The position numbers were made by a program, and so were the translations under genes. This document shows, in pieces, positions 51,678 through 61,644 of a stretch of DNA of 64,000 nt. The stretch is from contig JAJPJE010000032.1 in assembly GCA_021324365.1 (NCBI GenBank), positions 1 to 64,000 of the forward strand, written 5' to 3'. Within the stretch, counting starts at the first letter, position 1, and the number at the start of each line of letters is the position of its first letter. The stretch comes from Terriglobia bacterium. GTDB taxonomy: Bacteria; Acidobacteriota; Terriglobia; Terriglobales; Acidobacteriaceae. The notes below the pieces were generated by a model. It did not search any database and had not been told where the DNA came from. It saw only the letters and a program-made list of their open reading frames with translations.

Positions 51678-53084
51678 TTGACCAAATCTGTTACCGCTGC
51701 TGTGTCATTGCTTCTGCTTTCATCGCTTGCCTTGGCCGCTCCTCTATCAGGCGCATTGAAAAAAGCCTACCGTTTTGAACGCGACCAATGGATCTATGTG
51801 CACCTGGAAGGCACGCCATCGGAGATCGGGTACCAGCACGGGTATCTTCTTGCGCCCGAGATTGCGGACGCGTTCAACGCGGTGAAGTACGAAGACACAC
51901 ATCGCACCAAGCGCGAGTGGAGCTTCTACCGCCAGACAGCTCGCGAGATTCTTTGGCCCCACATTGACCCTGAGTATCAACAGGAGTTGCAGGGCGTAAC
52001 GGACGGATTGAATGCGCATGGAGTAAAGCTCGACCTGTATGATGTGGTCGCTCTCAACGCATTCGAAGAAGTCCCAGATTACTACGTTCCCCTGCTGGAC
52101 AAGAGAGAGGCTCGCGCGGATACGCCGACATTAGTCGTCGAGGGACACTGCAGCGCCTTTGTCGCGACCGGTAGCTATACCAAGGACCACCAGATCGTCA
52201 TCGCTCACAATAATTGGACGAGTTTTGTGCCCGGCGCGCGCTGGCGCATTATTTTCGACATCGTTCCGCAAAAAGGCCGCCACTTCATCATGGATGGCTT
52301 CCCGGGCGTGATCGTCAGCGACGATGATTTCGGCATCAACGACGCGGGCCTAATGATCACCGAAACCACGATTTCAGGCTTCCACGGATTCGATGTGAAC
52401 GGCAAGCCGGAGTTCATGCGCGCCCGCAAAGCCATGCAGTACGCCACCTCGATCGATGAGTACGTCAAGATCATGCTCGACGGAAATAATGGCGGATACG
52501 CCAACGACTGGCTGCTTGCCGATCGCAAAACGGGAGAAATCGCGCAGTTTGAACTTGGCTTGAAACACTACCGTGTGTGGCGCACTAAAGATGGCTATTT
52601 CGCCGGATCCAACTGGGCGCGCGATCCCGAACTGCTGAAGGACGAAACGGATTTCGATTCCTCCGATCTCTCCAGTTCGCCCAATGCTCGTCGCGTGCGT
52701 TGGGAACAGTTGATGTCGGAGAATAAGGGCCGCATCGATGTGAAACTGGCACAGCGGTTCCTTGGAGACCACTTCGACAGCTACGAAAAGAAAGAAGATG
52801 CCGATGAGCGGACACTCTGCGGGCATCTGGAAAATTCGCCACGTGGCGCGCCTGTCTGGGATCGTCCACCCTACTCTGCCGATGGCTCCGTTCAGGGTAA
52901 AGCCAGCGACAGCGCCATGGCGGCTTCCATGAGCTTTTTTGCGCGCAGAGGACACCCGTGTGGAACCGATTTTGTTGCCAGCGAACATCTGAAGAAGCAT
53001 CCAGAGTTCGATTGGCAGAAACCCGTTTTAGTTGATATGAAAGCAGGCCCCTGGACAGCATTCAAGCCCGGCGAGAAACAATAG
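51678..53084 (+). CDS. Phospholipase B-like/C45-type Ntn hydrolase, secreted
   Basis: A 468-residue precursor with TTG start 51678 (CTGGAGA upstream) and signal peptide (TAAVSLLLLSSLALAA). EGTPSEIGYQHGYLLAPEI is the family N-terminal motif. After VVEGHC158SAFVATGSYTKD, Cys158 is the likely N-terminal nucleophile; IVIAHNNW follows. Family members are acyltransferase- or lipase-like amidases. Located 97 bases after the other Ntn hydrolase, possibly acting on related substrates. Confidence 0.87.
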   Translation: MTKSVTAAVSLLLLSSLALAAPLSGALKKAYRFERDQWIYVHLEGTPSEIGYQHGYLLAPEIADAFNAVKYEDTHRTKREWSFYRQTAREILWPHIDPEYQQELQGVTDGLNAHGVKLDLYDVVALNAFEEVPDYYVPLLDKREARADTPTLVVEGHCSAFVATGSYTKDHQIVIAHNNWTSFVPGARWRIIFDIVPQKGRHFIMDGFPGVIVSDDDFGINDAGLMITETTISGFHGFDVNGKPEFMRARKAMQYATSIDEYVKIMLDGNNGGYANDWLLADRKTGEIAQFELGLKHYRVWRTKDGYFAGSNWARDPELLKDETDFDSSDLSSSPNARRVRWEQLMSENKGRIDVKLAQRFLGDHFDSYEKKEDADERTLCGHLENSPRGAPVWDRPPYSADGSVQGKASDSAMAASMSFFARRGHPCGTDFVASEHLKKHPEFDWQKPVLVDMKAGPWTAFKPGEKQ

Positions 53085-53152
53085 CGTTTGGTGTGGGGCG
53101 GGTATTCTTGTCCGCCGGACGGTATCCGGACATTTACAGGTGGCGGCCTTCT

Positions 53153-53633
53153 CTAGTAAATTTTCACGCCGTTCGCTTTCATCTGCTCAATGGCCTTCGT
53201 GCTGGTACTTGCATCCACTCCCGCGATCAAATCCGGCAGTACGTGAACCTCGTACCCTTCTTTGACGGCGTCCAGTGCCGTCGCAAGTACACAATAGTCC
53301 GTCGCAATACCACAGACGTACACCCGTCGCACGGCATGCGCCCTCAAGATCTCGAGCAAGCTGTTTCCGTGATCATTAACTCCTTCAAACCCCGAATAAC
53401 CATCTTCACCAGGCTGCGTGCCCTTCTTCACAATCTCGGCATCTGCGGGCACATCGAGGCCGCTGACCAGTTGGGCGCCCGGCGTTCCTTGGACACAATG
53501 CACCGGCCATATGCCTCCGTTAATTTTGAATTGCGAATGATTCGCGGGATGCCAATCCATGGTAAAGACGACCAATGCGTCACGCATGCTGCGGTGGAAC
53601 CAGCGCACGACCGCCGCTTACGGCCAGTGCACC
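53153..53633 (-). pseudogene. pncA: Nicotinamidase/isochorismatase family gene, 5' decayed
   Basis: The open frame ending at 53153 starts at MRDALVVFTMDWHPANH (53587; nominal start 53608, 151 codons). Metal motif DWHPANH, Lys62 region (VKKGTQPGEDGYSGF) and nucleophile Cys106 (GIATDYCV) are intact. The usual N-terminus with the catalytic Asp (VDVQNDF) is missing. One frame over, GALAVSGGRALVPP at 53592-53633 matches the lost segment, so at least one base is inserted near 53590 and the first ~20 codons are gone. As read, the enzyme would be inactive. Confidence 0.65.
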
Positions 53634-53747
53634 GATCGCTCGCAGTTCCGGCCTTTTACCCTTAGCGGATAACGACGTGGAAGACCCTGTCCGGCACGCC
53701 TGAAGGCCCCAGATTCGCGCCGTGCGGGTTTGCGCCAGCCTAAACTG

Positions 53748-54857
53748 CTAACGGAATGCTTCTTTATTCACGACATACGGCATCTTGCTGGGATCGCCGC
53801 CGTAATTCCCTTCCAGCACGTCGATCAGCCCCTGCACGCATCTGCCTGCCATGCCTTTGTTCGGATCCGTTGAAAGCCTCGTAATGCGACCAGCGCTCGC
53901 GAAGTGTGAGAAGAGGCGCACGCGATCGGCAATGTCGGTATCCAGTAGGGGCGAGGTCGCAGGCAACGGCTCCTTCTCGAAGACATCCAGGGCAGCGCCG
54001 GCAATCCAATGCTCGCGAACCGCTTTTACGAGCGCAATTTCGTCTACCACAGGACCACGAGACGTGTTCACCAGGTATGCGGTGGGCTTCATCAATCGGA
54101 ACGTGCGCTCGTTGAATAGATGATAGGTTGGCGTCTGGCTTTCGCCTTCCCGGATCAGCGGAACATGCACGCTCACAAAATCCGCTTCACCCAGCGCATG
54201 CTCAAACTCCACGTACCGGATCCAGGTCCTCTCTTGCTGAACGCCGTTCGCATGCCGGACGTCCATCACCTTCTGAATCGCGGAGACGTAGTCGTTATTC
54301 TGATATGCGGGATCGTAGCAGAGGATGTTCATATCGAATCCCGTGCACTTCTTAATCATCGCCAACCCGATTCGGCCCGTACCGATGATTGCGATCGTCT
54401 TCCCCGTTATTTCGTCGCCGAGAAACGGCAGATAGGGATGCCAGTAACCCCACTCGTGTTCGCGAACCAATCGTTCGCTCGCCCACATGCGCCGGGCTAC
54501 CGCGCCCATGATGAAGAAAGCGAACTCCGCCGTCGCCTCGGTAAGCACATCAGCCGTGTGGGTAAAAGGAATTTTGTAGCGGTTGGCGTCGGCGCGGTTG
54601 ATATTGTCGAAACCCACGGCGTCCTGGGCGACCACTTTCAGCGTGCCCTTCCCTGCTTCGAATATTTCCGCATCAATCGGATCACGCAGCGTGGTGATCA
54701 GGCCATCAATGCCTGATCGCACTTTGTCGAGAATGAGTTGTTTCGGAGGTGCTTCGGGCTTCGGATAGACCTCAACTTCGTATCCCCTCTGGCGCAGCAA
54801 ATCAAGGGCGTCTTGCCCAATATCACAAGTAGCAAATACGCGGAACTTTCTGGTCAT
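53748..54857 (-). CDS. D-isomer specific 2-hydroxyacid dehydrogenase
   Basis: A 369-residue NAD-dependent enzyme from ATG 54857. VAQDAVGFDNINRADANR, IAIIGTGRIGLAMIKK for NAD, VNTSRGPVVDEIALVKAV and the catalytic Arg/Glu/His region (LFSHFASAG) are present. It resembles glyoxylate/hydroxypyruvate reductase or D-lactate dehydrogenases; the substrate is not clear. Directly downstream of transketolase on the same strand, ~140 bases apart. The first two lines (frame open to 54923) are a probable upstream extension. Confidence 0.87.
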   Translation of the reverse strand: MTRKFRVFATCDIGQDALDLLRQRGYEVEVYPKPEAPPKQLILDKVRSGIDGLITTLRDPIDAEIFEAGKGTLKVVAQDAVGFDNINRADANRYKIPFTHTADVLTEATAEFAFFIMGAVARRMWASERLVREHEWGYWHPYLPFLGDEITGKTIAIIGTGRIGLAMIKKCTGFDMNILCYDPAYQNNDYVSAIQKVMDVRHANGVQQERTWIRYVEFEHALGEADFVSVHVPLIREGESQTPTYHLFNERTFRLMKPTAYLVNTSRGPVVDEIALVKAVREHWIAGAALDVFEKEPLPATSPLLDTDIADRVRLFSHFASAGRITRLSTDPNKGMAGRCVQGLIDVLEGNYGGDPSKMPYVVNKEAFR

Positions 54858-54995
54858 TATTTTCTCTGGAGTATGTGTGGCCGCAAAGCACTGTCGTCGG
54901 CGTGCGAAAGATTGCCGGCGCACACCCCACGTGCTGCGAACCGCGTTTTATCTTACTCCAGGGCCAAGATGACCACGCATGGACGATAGCTGAAT

Positions 54996-57050
54996 TTAGT
55001 GTGCAGCCGCTAATGCATGCTCTTCTTGCTCACGGCGATCTTTCTTAAGGGCCATCAACTCTACTGCTTTGCGTGCGATGTGTTCTGCGCTGACCTCAAA
55101 TTCCTTAATCAACTCCCATGGTGCGCCTGAATCGCCAAACCGATCCTTCACGCCAATCGCTCCGGTAATTACTGGCACACCGTAAGTTGACGGATCTTCC
55201 GTGATTACCCCGCTCACTCGCCAGGCAAGCGCACCGATCTGATGTTCCTCAGCAGTCACGACTACTCCCGTCTCCTTGGCCGCACGAACGATCGCGTCCG
55301 CATCAATCGGTTTCATCGTGTGCATGTTGATTACGCGTGTTTCGTAAGCGAAGTCCTGCTTGAGAATCCAGGCTGCTCGCATCGCCTCAGGAACCATCGG
55401 TCCGCAGGCAATGATCGACAAGTCCTCCCGCTCGTCGCGATACTCCGATGCAAGCATCGTCTCGAAGGCATCGATGAACTTATCCGATGCCTTTCGCAAC
55501 CGAATGACATTCGCCTTACCGAAAACGAATGGCGTCTCGTTCGTGGTCACGATCGGCGTTGCTTCTCGCGCAAACCGAATGTACTTGGGACCGACATGTT
55601 TCAGGAGCAGATAATCGGTCGCCTTCTTTGTTTCCACTGAATCGCAGGGCACCACGACAGACATGTTCGGAAGTCCGCACATCGCGAACAAGTCTTCCAG
55701 CGCCTGATGTGTCGCACCGTCTGGACCAACCGACACTCCCCCATGCGCGCCCGCTATCAGGACGTTGAAGTTGCCATAACAGATTGAAGTGCGTATCTGA
55801 TCCAGATTTCGCGCCGCTGCGAACGTTGCATACGTACCGAATACCGGTAACTTACCTTCTTTGGCCAGTCCGGCTGCTGCCGAAGTGGCTGACTGCTCCG
55901 CTATTCCCATGCTCAACCAGCGGTTCTTCCGCTCAGGATGCTTGGCGTAAAACTCGCTGATTGTGATGGAACCGGAAATGTCCAGGCCCAGGCAGACGAC
56001 CCGTTCATCACTCCCGTTCTCCGCAAGTGACTGCCCGAAGCCCATGCGCGTCGGCTTCATCTCCACTTTCATATTATTGGCCGCGTTCCACCAGTAATCG
56101 GCATGAAAGCGAGGCATTTTTGATGTGAGCTTTCGGTCGACTTCGACCTGGTAGTTCTTCGCCTTCTCCAGCAGCGCGGATACCGGCACACGGTCGGCGA
56201 CTCCGAGTTCGGCCAGGCCTTTCATCATTTCGTCGTAGGTCGGTGCTTTGCCGTGCCAACCGGCGACGTCTTCCATGAAGCTGACCCCTTTGCCTTTGAC
56301 TGTCTCAGCTAGAATCACGGTCGGCTTCCCTTGCACTTGGCGGGCGTTCTCGAGCGCCTTCACCACGGCATGCATGTCGTGGCCGTCAACGTGGTGCACT
56401 TCCCAGCCGAAGCTCAGGTATTTTGCGGTCAGCGGCTGAACGTTCATTATGTCGCTGACCTTGCCATCAATCTGCAGCCGGTTACAGTCAATGATGGCAA
56501 TCAGGTTATCGAGCTTGTAATGGGCGGCCTCCATGGCAGCTTCCCAGACCTGGCCTTCCTGCTGCTCGCCATCGCCCATAAGGCAGAAGGTCTTGTAATC
56601 CTCTCCATTGAGCTTGCCTGCCAGTGCTATGCCCACTCCAATGCTGATACCCTGTCCCAACGATCCAGTCGAAACCTCCACTCCCGGCAGCTTCAGCCAA
56701 TGCGGATGTCCCTGGTAGGGAGAGGAAAGCTTGCGCAACAGCACGGTGTCTTCAATCGGGCAGAATCCTGCAAAAGCTAATCCAAGATAGAGACTGGGAG
56801 CTTTATGTCCCGTAGACCAGATGATCCGATCGCGCTTCGGCCAGTTTGGATTTTTGGGATCGTGCTCCGCAACGCGCAGATATAGCGCCGCTGCGATATC
56901 CATGATCGAAAGCGTCCCGCCGGCATGTCCCGACCCTGCCGCGCACAGCGCCACCAGATCGTAGGCACGCATCATCTTCGCAGCGTCGACCAGTTCTTCG
57001 ATTGAGTACTGTCGCAGAATCGTTCCGGTGCTTGAATCTTTCAGGGCCAT
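54996..57050 (-). CDS. tkt: Transketolase
   Basis: A 684-residue TPP enzyme. AGSGHAGGTLSIMDIAAAL, the TPP motif MGDGEQQEGQVWEAAMEAA with Asp, IDCNRLQID, and later GIAEQSATSAAAGLAKEGK with the catalytic Glu, plus HGGVSVGPDGATHQ and VVVTAEEHQIGALAW. It moves two-carbon units in the pentose phosphate pathway. Complete length in one chain. ATG 57050 follows the intergenic region shared with the DUF302 gene. Confidence 0.95.
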   Translation of the reverse strand: MALKDSSTGTILRQYSIEELVDAAKMMRAYDLVALCAAGSGHAGGTLSIMDIAAALYLRVAEHDPKNPNWPKRDRIIWSTGHKAPSLYLGLAFAGFCPIEDTVLLRKLSSPYQGHPHWLKLPGVEVSTGSLGQGISIGVGIALAGKLNGEDYKTFCLMGDGEQQEGQVWEAAMEAAHYKLDNLIAIIDCNRLQIDGKVSDIMNVQPLTAKYLSFGWEVHHVDGHDMHAVVKALENARQVQGKPTVILAETVKGKGVSFMEDVAGWHGKAPTYDEMMKGLAELGVADRVPVSALLEKAKNYQVEVDRKLTSKMPRFHADYWWNAANNMKVEMKPTRMGFGQSLAENGSDERVVCLGLDISGSITISEFYAKHPERKNRWLSMGIAEQSATSAAAGLAKEGKLPVFGTYATFAAARNLDQIRTSICYGNFNVLIAGAHGGVSVGPDGATHQALEDLFAMCGLPNMSVVVPCDSVETKKATDYLLLKHVGPKYIRFAREATPIVTTNETPFVFGKANVIRLRKASDKFIDAFETMLASEYRDEREDLSIIACGPMVPEAMRAAWILKQDFAYETRVINMHTMKPIDADAIVRAAKETGVVVTAEEHQIGALAWRVSGVITEDPSTYGVPVITGAIGVKDRFGDSGAPWELIKEFEVSAEHIARKAVELMALKKDRREQEEHALAAAH

Positions 57051-57247
57051 GCTCGTCTCCTTGGGCTGGGAACCCGAGTGCTTCCACTCGCATTCCGGAT
57101 GCCGAGGCTAGTTCAGCCCTGCCATCGCAGCAGTGAGGACAATCACGAGCAGGGGTGACTGGCGCACAGCGCGTTTAGCTACCTGTTCGCAATTCTATGA
57201 ACCCGTGGTTCTCTTGCGCTCATCCGAAAGGTGCCGGAGGAGGGTCT

Positions 57248-57658
57248 ATGGCCGCTGTTACAGTCCCGCTTGATTCCGTTCAGGGCTTGGAAAGTATCGA
57301 GAGCAGACACTCAGTGGACGAGACGCTGGCGCAACTTGAACTCATCCTTAAGGAGAAAGGCATAACTGTCTTTTCTGTTGTAGATCACAGCGGCGAGGCG
57401 GCAAAGGTCGGAATGGAGATGCATCCGACGAAGCTGGTCCTTTTTGGAAGCCCGAGAGGCGGTACTCCCCTCATGATCGCAGCCTCCAGCGTTGCAATCG
57501 ACCTGCCTCTGAAAGCCTTGATTTGGGAAGATAATGCCGGTCGCGTTTGGATTTCATATAACACACCGGAATACTTGCAGCAGCGCCACAATATTCCATC
57601 CGACCTGATACAGAACATTGCGGGTGCCACTAACTTGTTGAAAGTGGCTGCGCAGTGA
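57248..57658 (+). CDS. DUF302 domain protein
   Basis: A 136-residue protein. The ATG at 57248 has a strong GGAGGAGGG nine bases upstream, better than the ATG at 57197. HSVDETLAQLELILKEKGITVFSVVDH, PTKLVLFGSPRGGTPLM and AIDLPLKALIWEDNAG are DUF302 signatures. Function unknown in general. Followed by the radical SAM gene after 28-46 bases, so co-transcription is likely. Confidence 0.9.
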   Translation: MAAVTVPLDSVQGLESIESRHSVDETLAQLELILKEKGITVFSVVDHSGEAAKVGMEMHPTKLVLFGSPRGGTPLMIAASSVAIDLPLKALIWEDNAGRVWISYNTPEYLQQRHNIPSDLIQNIAGATNLLKVAAQ

Positions 57659-57704
57659 TGTACGTCATGTTGCGATTCAACGTGCGTTGCTACACTCGAC
57701 AGGA

Positions 57705-58919
57705 ATGCCGCTCTTCAGCTCAATCTTTTCGGAATTAGAGTCACAGGTTTCTTCTTTTTTGACCGAGACCTCGTGCCCGTCATTACAACAAACGGAGGAA
57801 CTACTGCTGGAAGGAGTGGAGGAATCTCTCTCGCTGGCGAATCTTGCGCGCCTCTTGCAACTCGGAGCGGCACCAGATGCGGAGGAGCAACGCGAACTTT
57901 TTCGCCACTTTGTGCGACAGCACTGGTCGCCGACTGTAATGTACCTTCGCTACATCGCTCCCATTTATGTTTCGAGCTTTTGCATTGACGCATGCCCTTA
58001 CTGCAACTTTTCGGCGAACCGCAGAACCGCAATCCGGAGACGACTTTCTCTGGAAGAGCTGGAACGGGAGGTCCGGCAGGTACTTGAGCGCGACATGCGC
58101 GTGATCGAACTCGTTTACGCAACCGATCCTGAGTTCACGACCGATCTCCTCGTCCGCTATGTCGCGAAAGTAGTTGAATTATTGGACGGTGAACCTGGCA
58201 CAGGTGTCCTGCTCTGTACGGAATACCTCACGAATGAAGCTTACCTGGCGCTTCGTGATGCCGGTCTGTGGGGTATCGTTCAGTGGGATGAGACTCTCGA
58301 TCGGCGAGCTTATAGAAGGTGGCACTCGCCGAGCCCGCAGAAGCGAGAGTTCGAGCTGCGAATGGATAATCACGACCGAGCCATGGCGGCAGGGCTGGAA
58401 GTCGCAACCGGCGCCCTTTTCGGCTTGGCGGATTTTCGCTACGACGTCCTGATGCAAATCGCGAAGGCTCGTCACCTTGCAGAACAGTATGGGCGCGGTC
58501 CATTTGTCTTCGGGACCGCACGGCTCAAGCCGATCGCCGGACAAAACCTGCACCTGCAAACAGAAGTCAGCGATGGCGCGTATGAAACTTCGCTGCTCGT
58601 TTATAAACTGGCAATGCCGAATGCCGGCCGCTGGCTGCAAACCCGTGAAACCTTTGAGCTGAATCTCAAAAATCTGCTGGACGGAGATGTCTTTACCTAC
58701 CGTTGTGGCGAAGTCCGGCCCGGTGGTTATCAGGCTTCCGAAAAGCAGTTAAAGGGCGGCCAGTTCGGTGTAAACGAACTCGAACGCGACTACGTTGAGA
58801 GCAAACTTGCCGAGCGGAATGTTCGCATCAGTTATGCGTGGATAAATCCGGAAAAACCGGTGTACTCTGCACTTCCTGCAGTCGGGTGCCGGAAGACGCA
58901 AGCCGGTCACACGTTATAA
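57705..58919 (+). CDS. Radical SAM protein related to ThiH/HydG (tyrosine lyase-like)
   Basis: A 404-residue protein from ATG 57705 (a TTG at 57687 is also possible). The cluster motif is C93-x3-C97-x2-C100 (CIDACPYCNF), followed by LSLEELEREVRQVLERDM and a C-terminal BATS-like region. The family members ThiH and HydG cleave tyrosine to glyoxylate imine for thiazole or CO/CN ligands. No thiamine or hydrogenase genes are in the window, so the role here is open. It lies downstream of the DUF302 gene and converges by 6 bases with the aminotransferase. Confidence 0.75.
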   Translation: MPLFSSIFSELESQVSSFLTETSCPSLQQTEELLLEGVEESLSLANLARLLQLGAAPDAEEQRELFRHFVRQHWSPTVMYLRYIAPIYVSSFCIDACPYCNFSANRRTAIRRRLSLEELEREVRQVLERDMRVIELVYATDPEFTTDLLVRYVAKVVELLDGEPGTGVLLCTEYLTNEAYLALRDAGLWGIVQWDETLDRRAYRRWHSPSPQKREFELRMDNHDRAMAAGLEVATGALFGLADFRYDVLMQIAKARHLAEQYGRGPFVFGTARLKPIAGQNLHLQTEVSDGAYETSLLVYKLAMPNAGRWLQTRETFELNLKNLLDGDVFTYRCGEVRPGGYQASEKQLKGGQFGVNELERDYVESKLAERNVRISYAWINPEKPVYSALPAVGCRKTQAGHTL

Positions 58920-60110
58920 GTTGTTCTTCGTCCAGTCGTCGATTCGATTCAGCGCGTTCGCCAGATTCTCATAGGAGTTCGCAATGCTGAATCGTAAATA
59001 TCCTTCGCCGAATTGTCCAAACGCAGTCCCCGAAAGAGCGGCGACTCCCGCCTGCTCCAGCAACGCGTCCGCCAGCTTCTTTGAGTTCCATCCTGTCTTC
59101 GTGATATTCGTGAAGGTGTAAAACGCGCCTTTGGGCGAGCGGCACGAGAACCCTTTGATCCGGTTCACGCGATCGATGAACATGTCGCGCCGGCGCTTGA
59201 ACTCCGAGCACATCCTCTCCACCGACGACTGATCACCGATCAGAGCCTCGATGCCGGCTACCTGCGTAAAACTCGCAGTACAGGAGTTCGAGTTGGTCAT
59301 CAACCGCGCAATATAGGTCGCCAGATCCGATCGCATAACTCCGTAGCCCAAGCGCCACCCTGTCATTGCATACGTCTTGGAGAAGCCATCGAGCAGAATA
59401 GTACGATCCTTCCAATCCTCCAGCGACATGATCGAGTGATGGTTGCCTTCAAAAAGCAAACGGCTATAGATTTCGTCTGACAGAACCATAATGTCACGAT
59501 CGCCAATAGCCGCCGCAATGTCTCGCACATCGCGCTCGGCGAGCACTCCCCCTGTTGGGTTCTGGGGTGAATTGATGATCACCAGGCGTGTACGATCGGT
59601 AATCAAGTCGCGCAGTTCATTGGCATCCATCCGAAAATCCATGCTTTCGCGCAACTGAATCGGGACTGGCTTGGCGCCGGCGAAGTTGATCATTGACTCA
59701 TAAATGGGAAAGCCGGGGTTCGGATAAATGACTTCATCCCCTTGTTCCACAAGTGCCAGAATCGTGTAGAAAATGATCGGCTTACCACCTGGCACAACAA
59801 CAACTTCTTCGGGCGTGACACGCACATTCCGCGTGCGGCTTACATAGTCGGCAATGGTCTGTCTCAAGTCGGGTAAGCCAGCAGAGGGCCCGTAATGCGT
59901 CCAGCCCCCGTGCAGCGCTTGCGTCGCCGCCTCGATAATGTTCGCTGGAGTATCGAAGTCCGGCTCTCCAATCTCCAGGTGAATAATATCTTTGCCCTGC
60001 TTCTCCAGAGCTTTGGCGCGGACAAGTACTTCGAACGCCGTTTCTGTTCCCAAGCGCGACATGCGCTTGGACAACCGCAAATCATGGCTGACTTTCTGCA
60101 TAGTAGGCAT
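58914..60110 (-). CDS. PLP-dependent class I/II aminotransferase (aspartate aminotransferase-like)
   Basis: A 398-residue protein from ATG 60110; a -10 TATAAT lies 15 bases upstream, which argues against the in-frame ATG at 60215. RMSRLGTETAFEVLVRAKAL, LEIGEPDFDTPA, VVVVPGGKPIIFYTIL, NSPQNPTGGVL and the PLP Lys of SKTYAMTGWRLGYGV match the AspB/alpha-aminotransferase group. It transaminates aspartate or similar amino acids with 2-oxoacids. Confidence 0.92.
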   Translation of the reverse strand: MPTMQKVSHDLRLSKRMSRLGTETAFEVLVRAKALEKQGKDIIHLEIGEPDFDTPANIIEAATQALHGGWTHYGPSAGLPDLRQTIADYVSRTRNVRVTPEEVVVVPGGKPIIFYTILALVEQGDEVIYPNPGFPIYESMINFAGAKPVPIQLRESMDFRMDANELRDLITDRTRLVIINSPQNPTGGVLAERDVRDIAAAIGDRDIMVLSDEIYSRLLFEGNHHSIMSLEDWKDRTILLDGFSKTYAMTGWRLGYGVMRSDLATYIARLMTNSNSCTASFTQVAGIEALIGDQSSVERMCSEFKRRRDMFIDRVNRIKGFSCRSPKGAFYTFTNITKTGWNSKKLADALLEQAGVAALSGTAFGQFGEGYLRFSIANSYENLANALNRIDDWTKNNL

Positions 60111-60125
60111 AGGCAAAGCCGCTAC

Positions 60126-60131
60126 ATTATA
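60126..60131 (-). promoter_or_regulatory. -10 element of the aminotransferase gene
   Basis: TATAAT on the minus strand, 15 bases before the ATG at 60110, giving a leader of only ~9 bases; no good -35 is seen. Confidence 0.4.
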
Positions 60132-60429
60132 AGCCTTTCTTTGCTTTCCATAAGCAGCACCCGTACTACCTTGGCTGAGTCTCCTTGCGGATTGGGCTGA
60201 TTTCTGTGATGCCAATCACGCGCACTTCGCCCCTCCCGACGAAATTTCATTCTCAAAACGAGAATCAGTTGATGCGGCGGAATTGCTAATTTTGAGACCA
60301 GCGCCTCCGCTCGGCGAAGCGTATCCTTATGTTTCAGCAACTTAGCTTATCTTGCGCTTGGCAGCAGACGTGCCCTCTCCCCAGTACTATTTGGGGACCT
60401 CACAAAATCTGAGAATGGGCAGGGTCTGT

Positions 60430-61617
60430 ATGGAAGTTCGCATTGCTCCACCCTTTCGTACACTCGCGGCAACGCTGATTTTTGCGGTGCTGTCGACAAC
60501 CTCATTTGCGCAGAAGCAACCCGGCATAAGCGACAAGGAAGTAAAATTTGGCTCCTGTTCCGCACTTGATGGTCCGGCACGCTTCCTTGGGATTCAAACC
60601 GTCCTTGGTGCAACCGCCTACCTGCATTACATCAACGAGCAGGGAGGCGTGCATGGCCGCAAAGTTCAACTGATGGCCTTCGATGATGGCTACGACCCTA
60701 CGAAGGCAGACTCATGTTTCAATCGCCTGAAAAAAGAAGAAGTGTTTGCTGCAGGATTTTTTGTTGGAACTCCGACTGCCGCCAAGTATGTGCCGTTGGC
60801 ACAGGAACAGAAGCTTCCGGTGGTTGGCCTGTTTACCGGTGCACAAATTCTCTACGTGCCGTTGAAGCATTACATCATTAACGTTCGCGCGTCCTACTAC
60901 GACGAGACCCGCGAACAGGTCGACGGGCTTTGGAAGATCAACCTCCATAAAATTGGGGTGATCTATCAAGACGACGCTTTCGGCAAAGCGGTTCTTGATG
61001 GCGTTAAACTCGCGCTCGACAAACACGAGGCGAAGCCGGTTGCGCTCGGCACTTTCGCGCGCAATACAACCTCCGTACAGAGCGGAGTCGCAGCGGTTCG
61101 CGCGGCCAATCCTGATGCAGTCGTACTCGTTGGACCTTACGCGCCGGTCGCTGAGATTCTAAAGGAAGCGCACGCCAGTGGATGGCATCCCTTGTTCCTC
61201 ACGGTTTCTTTCGTTGGAACAGAAGCCTTAATTAAGGAAGCAGGAAAAGACGCCGACGGGATCGTAATCACTCAAGTGGTCCCGCCGCCGGACCGCACGG
61301 ATCTTCCTACCGTCAAACTCTATCGTGAATGTGTTGCGAAGTACTTCCCCGGATCCGATCCCAGCTACGTCAGCCTGGAGGGCTTCGTTGATGCCATGGT
61401 GGCAGTCGAAGGCTTAAAGCGCGCTGGTGCTGAACCGACACGCGAGAAGTTCATCGAGGGCATCGAAAGTATCCACAACATGGACCTTGGACTTGGACCG
61501 GCATTGAAACTTAATTACGGTCAGGAGGACCACAAAGGATTCAAGAAGGTTTACGTCACGGTTGTCGAGGGAGGCCGTCCGATTGTGATGGACGACTGGT
61601 CTGCTGTGAAACATTGA
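60430..61617 (+). CDS. Branched-chain amino acid-type ABC transporter substrate-binding protein
   Basis: A 395-residue protein from ATG 60430 with signal peptide (FRTLAATLIFAVLSTTSFAQ); an upstream ATG at 60352 would put a hydrophilic stretch first. VKFGSCSALDGPARFLGIQ, LHYINEQGGVHGRKVQLMAFD and GVIYQDDAFGKAVLDGV are LivJ/LivK-type features. No permease or ATPase genes are adjacent, so it may serve a distant transporter or a sensory role. A strong terminator follows. Confidence 0.9.
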   Translation: MEVRIAPPFRTLAATLIFAVLSTTSFAQKQPGISDKEVKFGSCSALDGPARFLGIQTVLGATAYLHYINEQGGVHGRKVQLMAFDDGYDPTKADSCFNRLKKEEVFAAGFFVGTPTAAKYVPLAQEQKLPVVGLFTGAQILYVPLKHYIINVRASYYDETREQVDGLWKINLHKIGVIYQDDAFGKAVLDGVKLALDKHEAKPVALGTFARNTTSVQSGVAAVRAANPDAVVLVGPYAPVAEILKEAHASGWHPLFLTVSFVGTEALIKEAGKDADGIVITQVVPPPDRTDLPTVKLYRECVAKYFPGSDPSYVSLEGFVDAMVAVEGLKRAGAEPTREKFIEGIESIHNMDLGLGPALKLNYGQEDHKGFKKVYVTVVEGGRPIVMDDWSAVKH

Positions 61618-61644
61618 TTCTTTTGCGCCACTTCACAGCAAACG

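Noticed and set aside
53085-53152. Short TGTCCG/CGGACA inverted repeat as a terminator
   Set aside because: Arms are short and there is no T-run; not strong enough to list.
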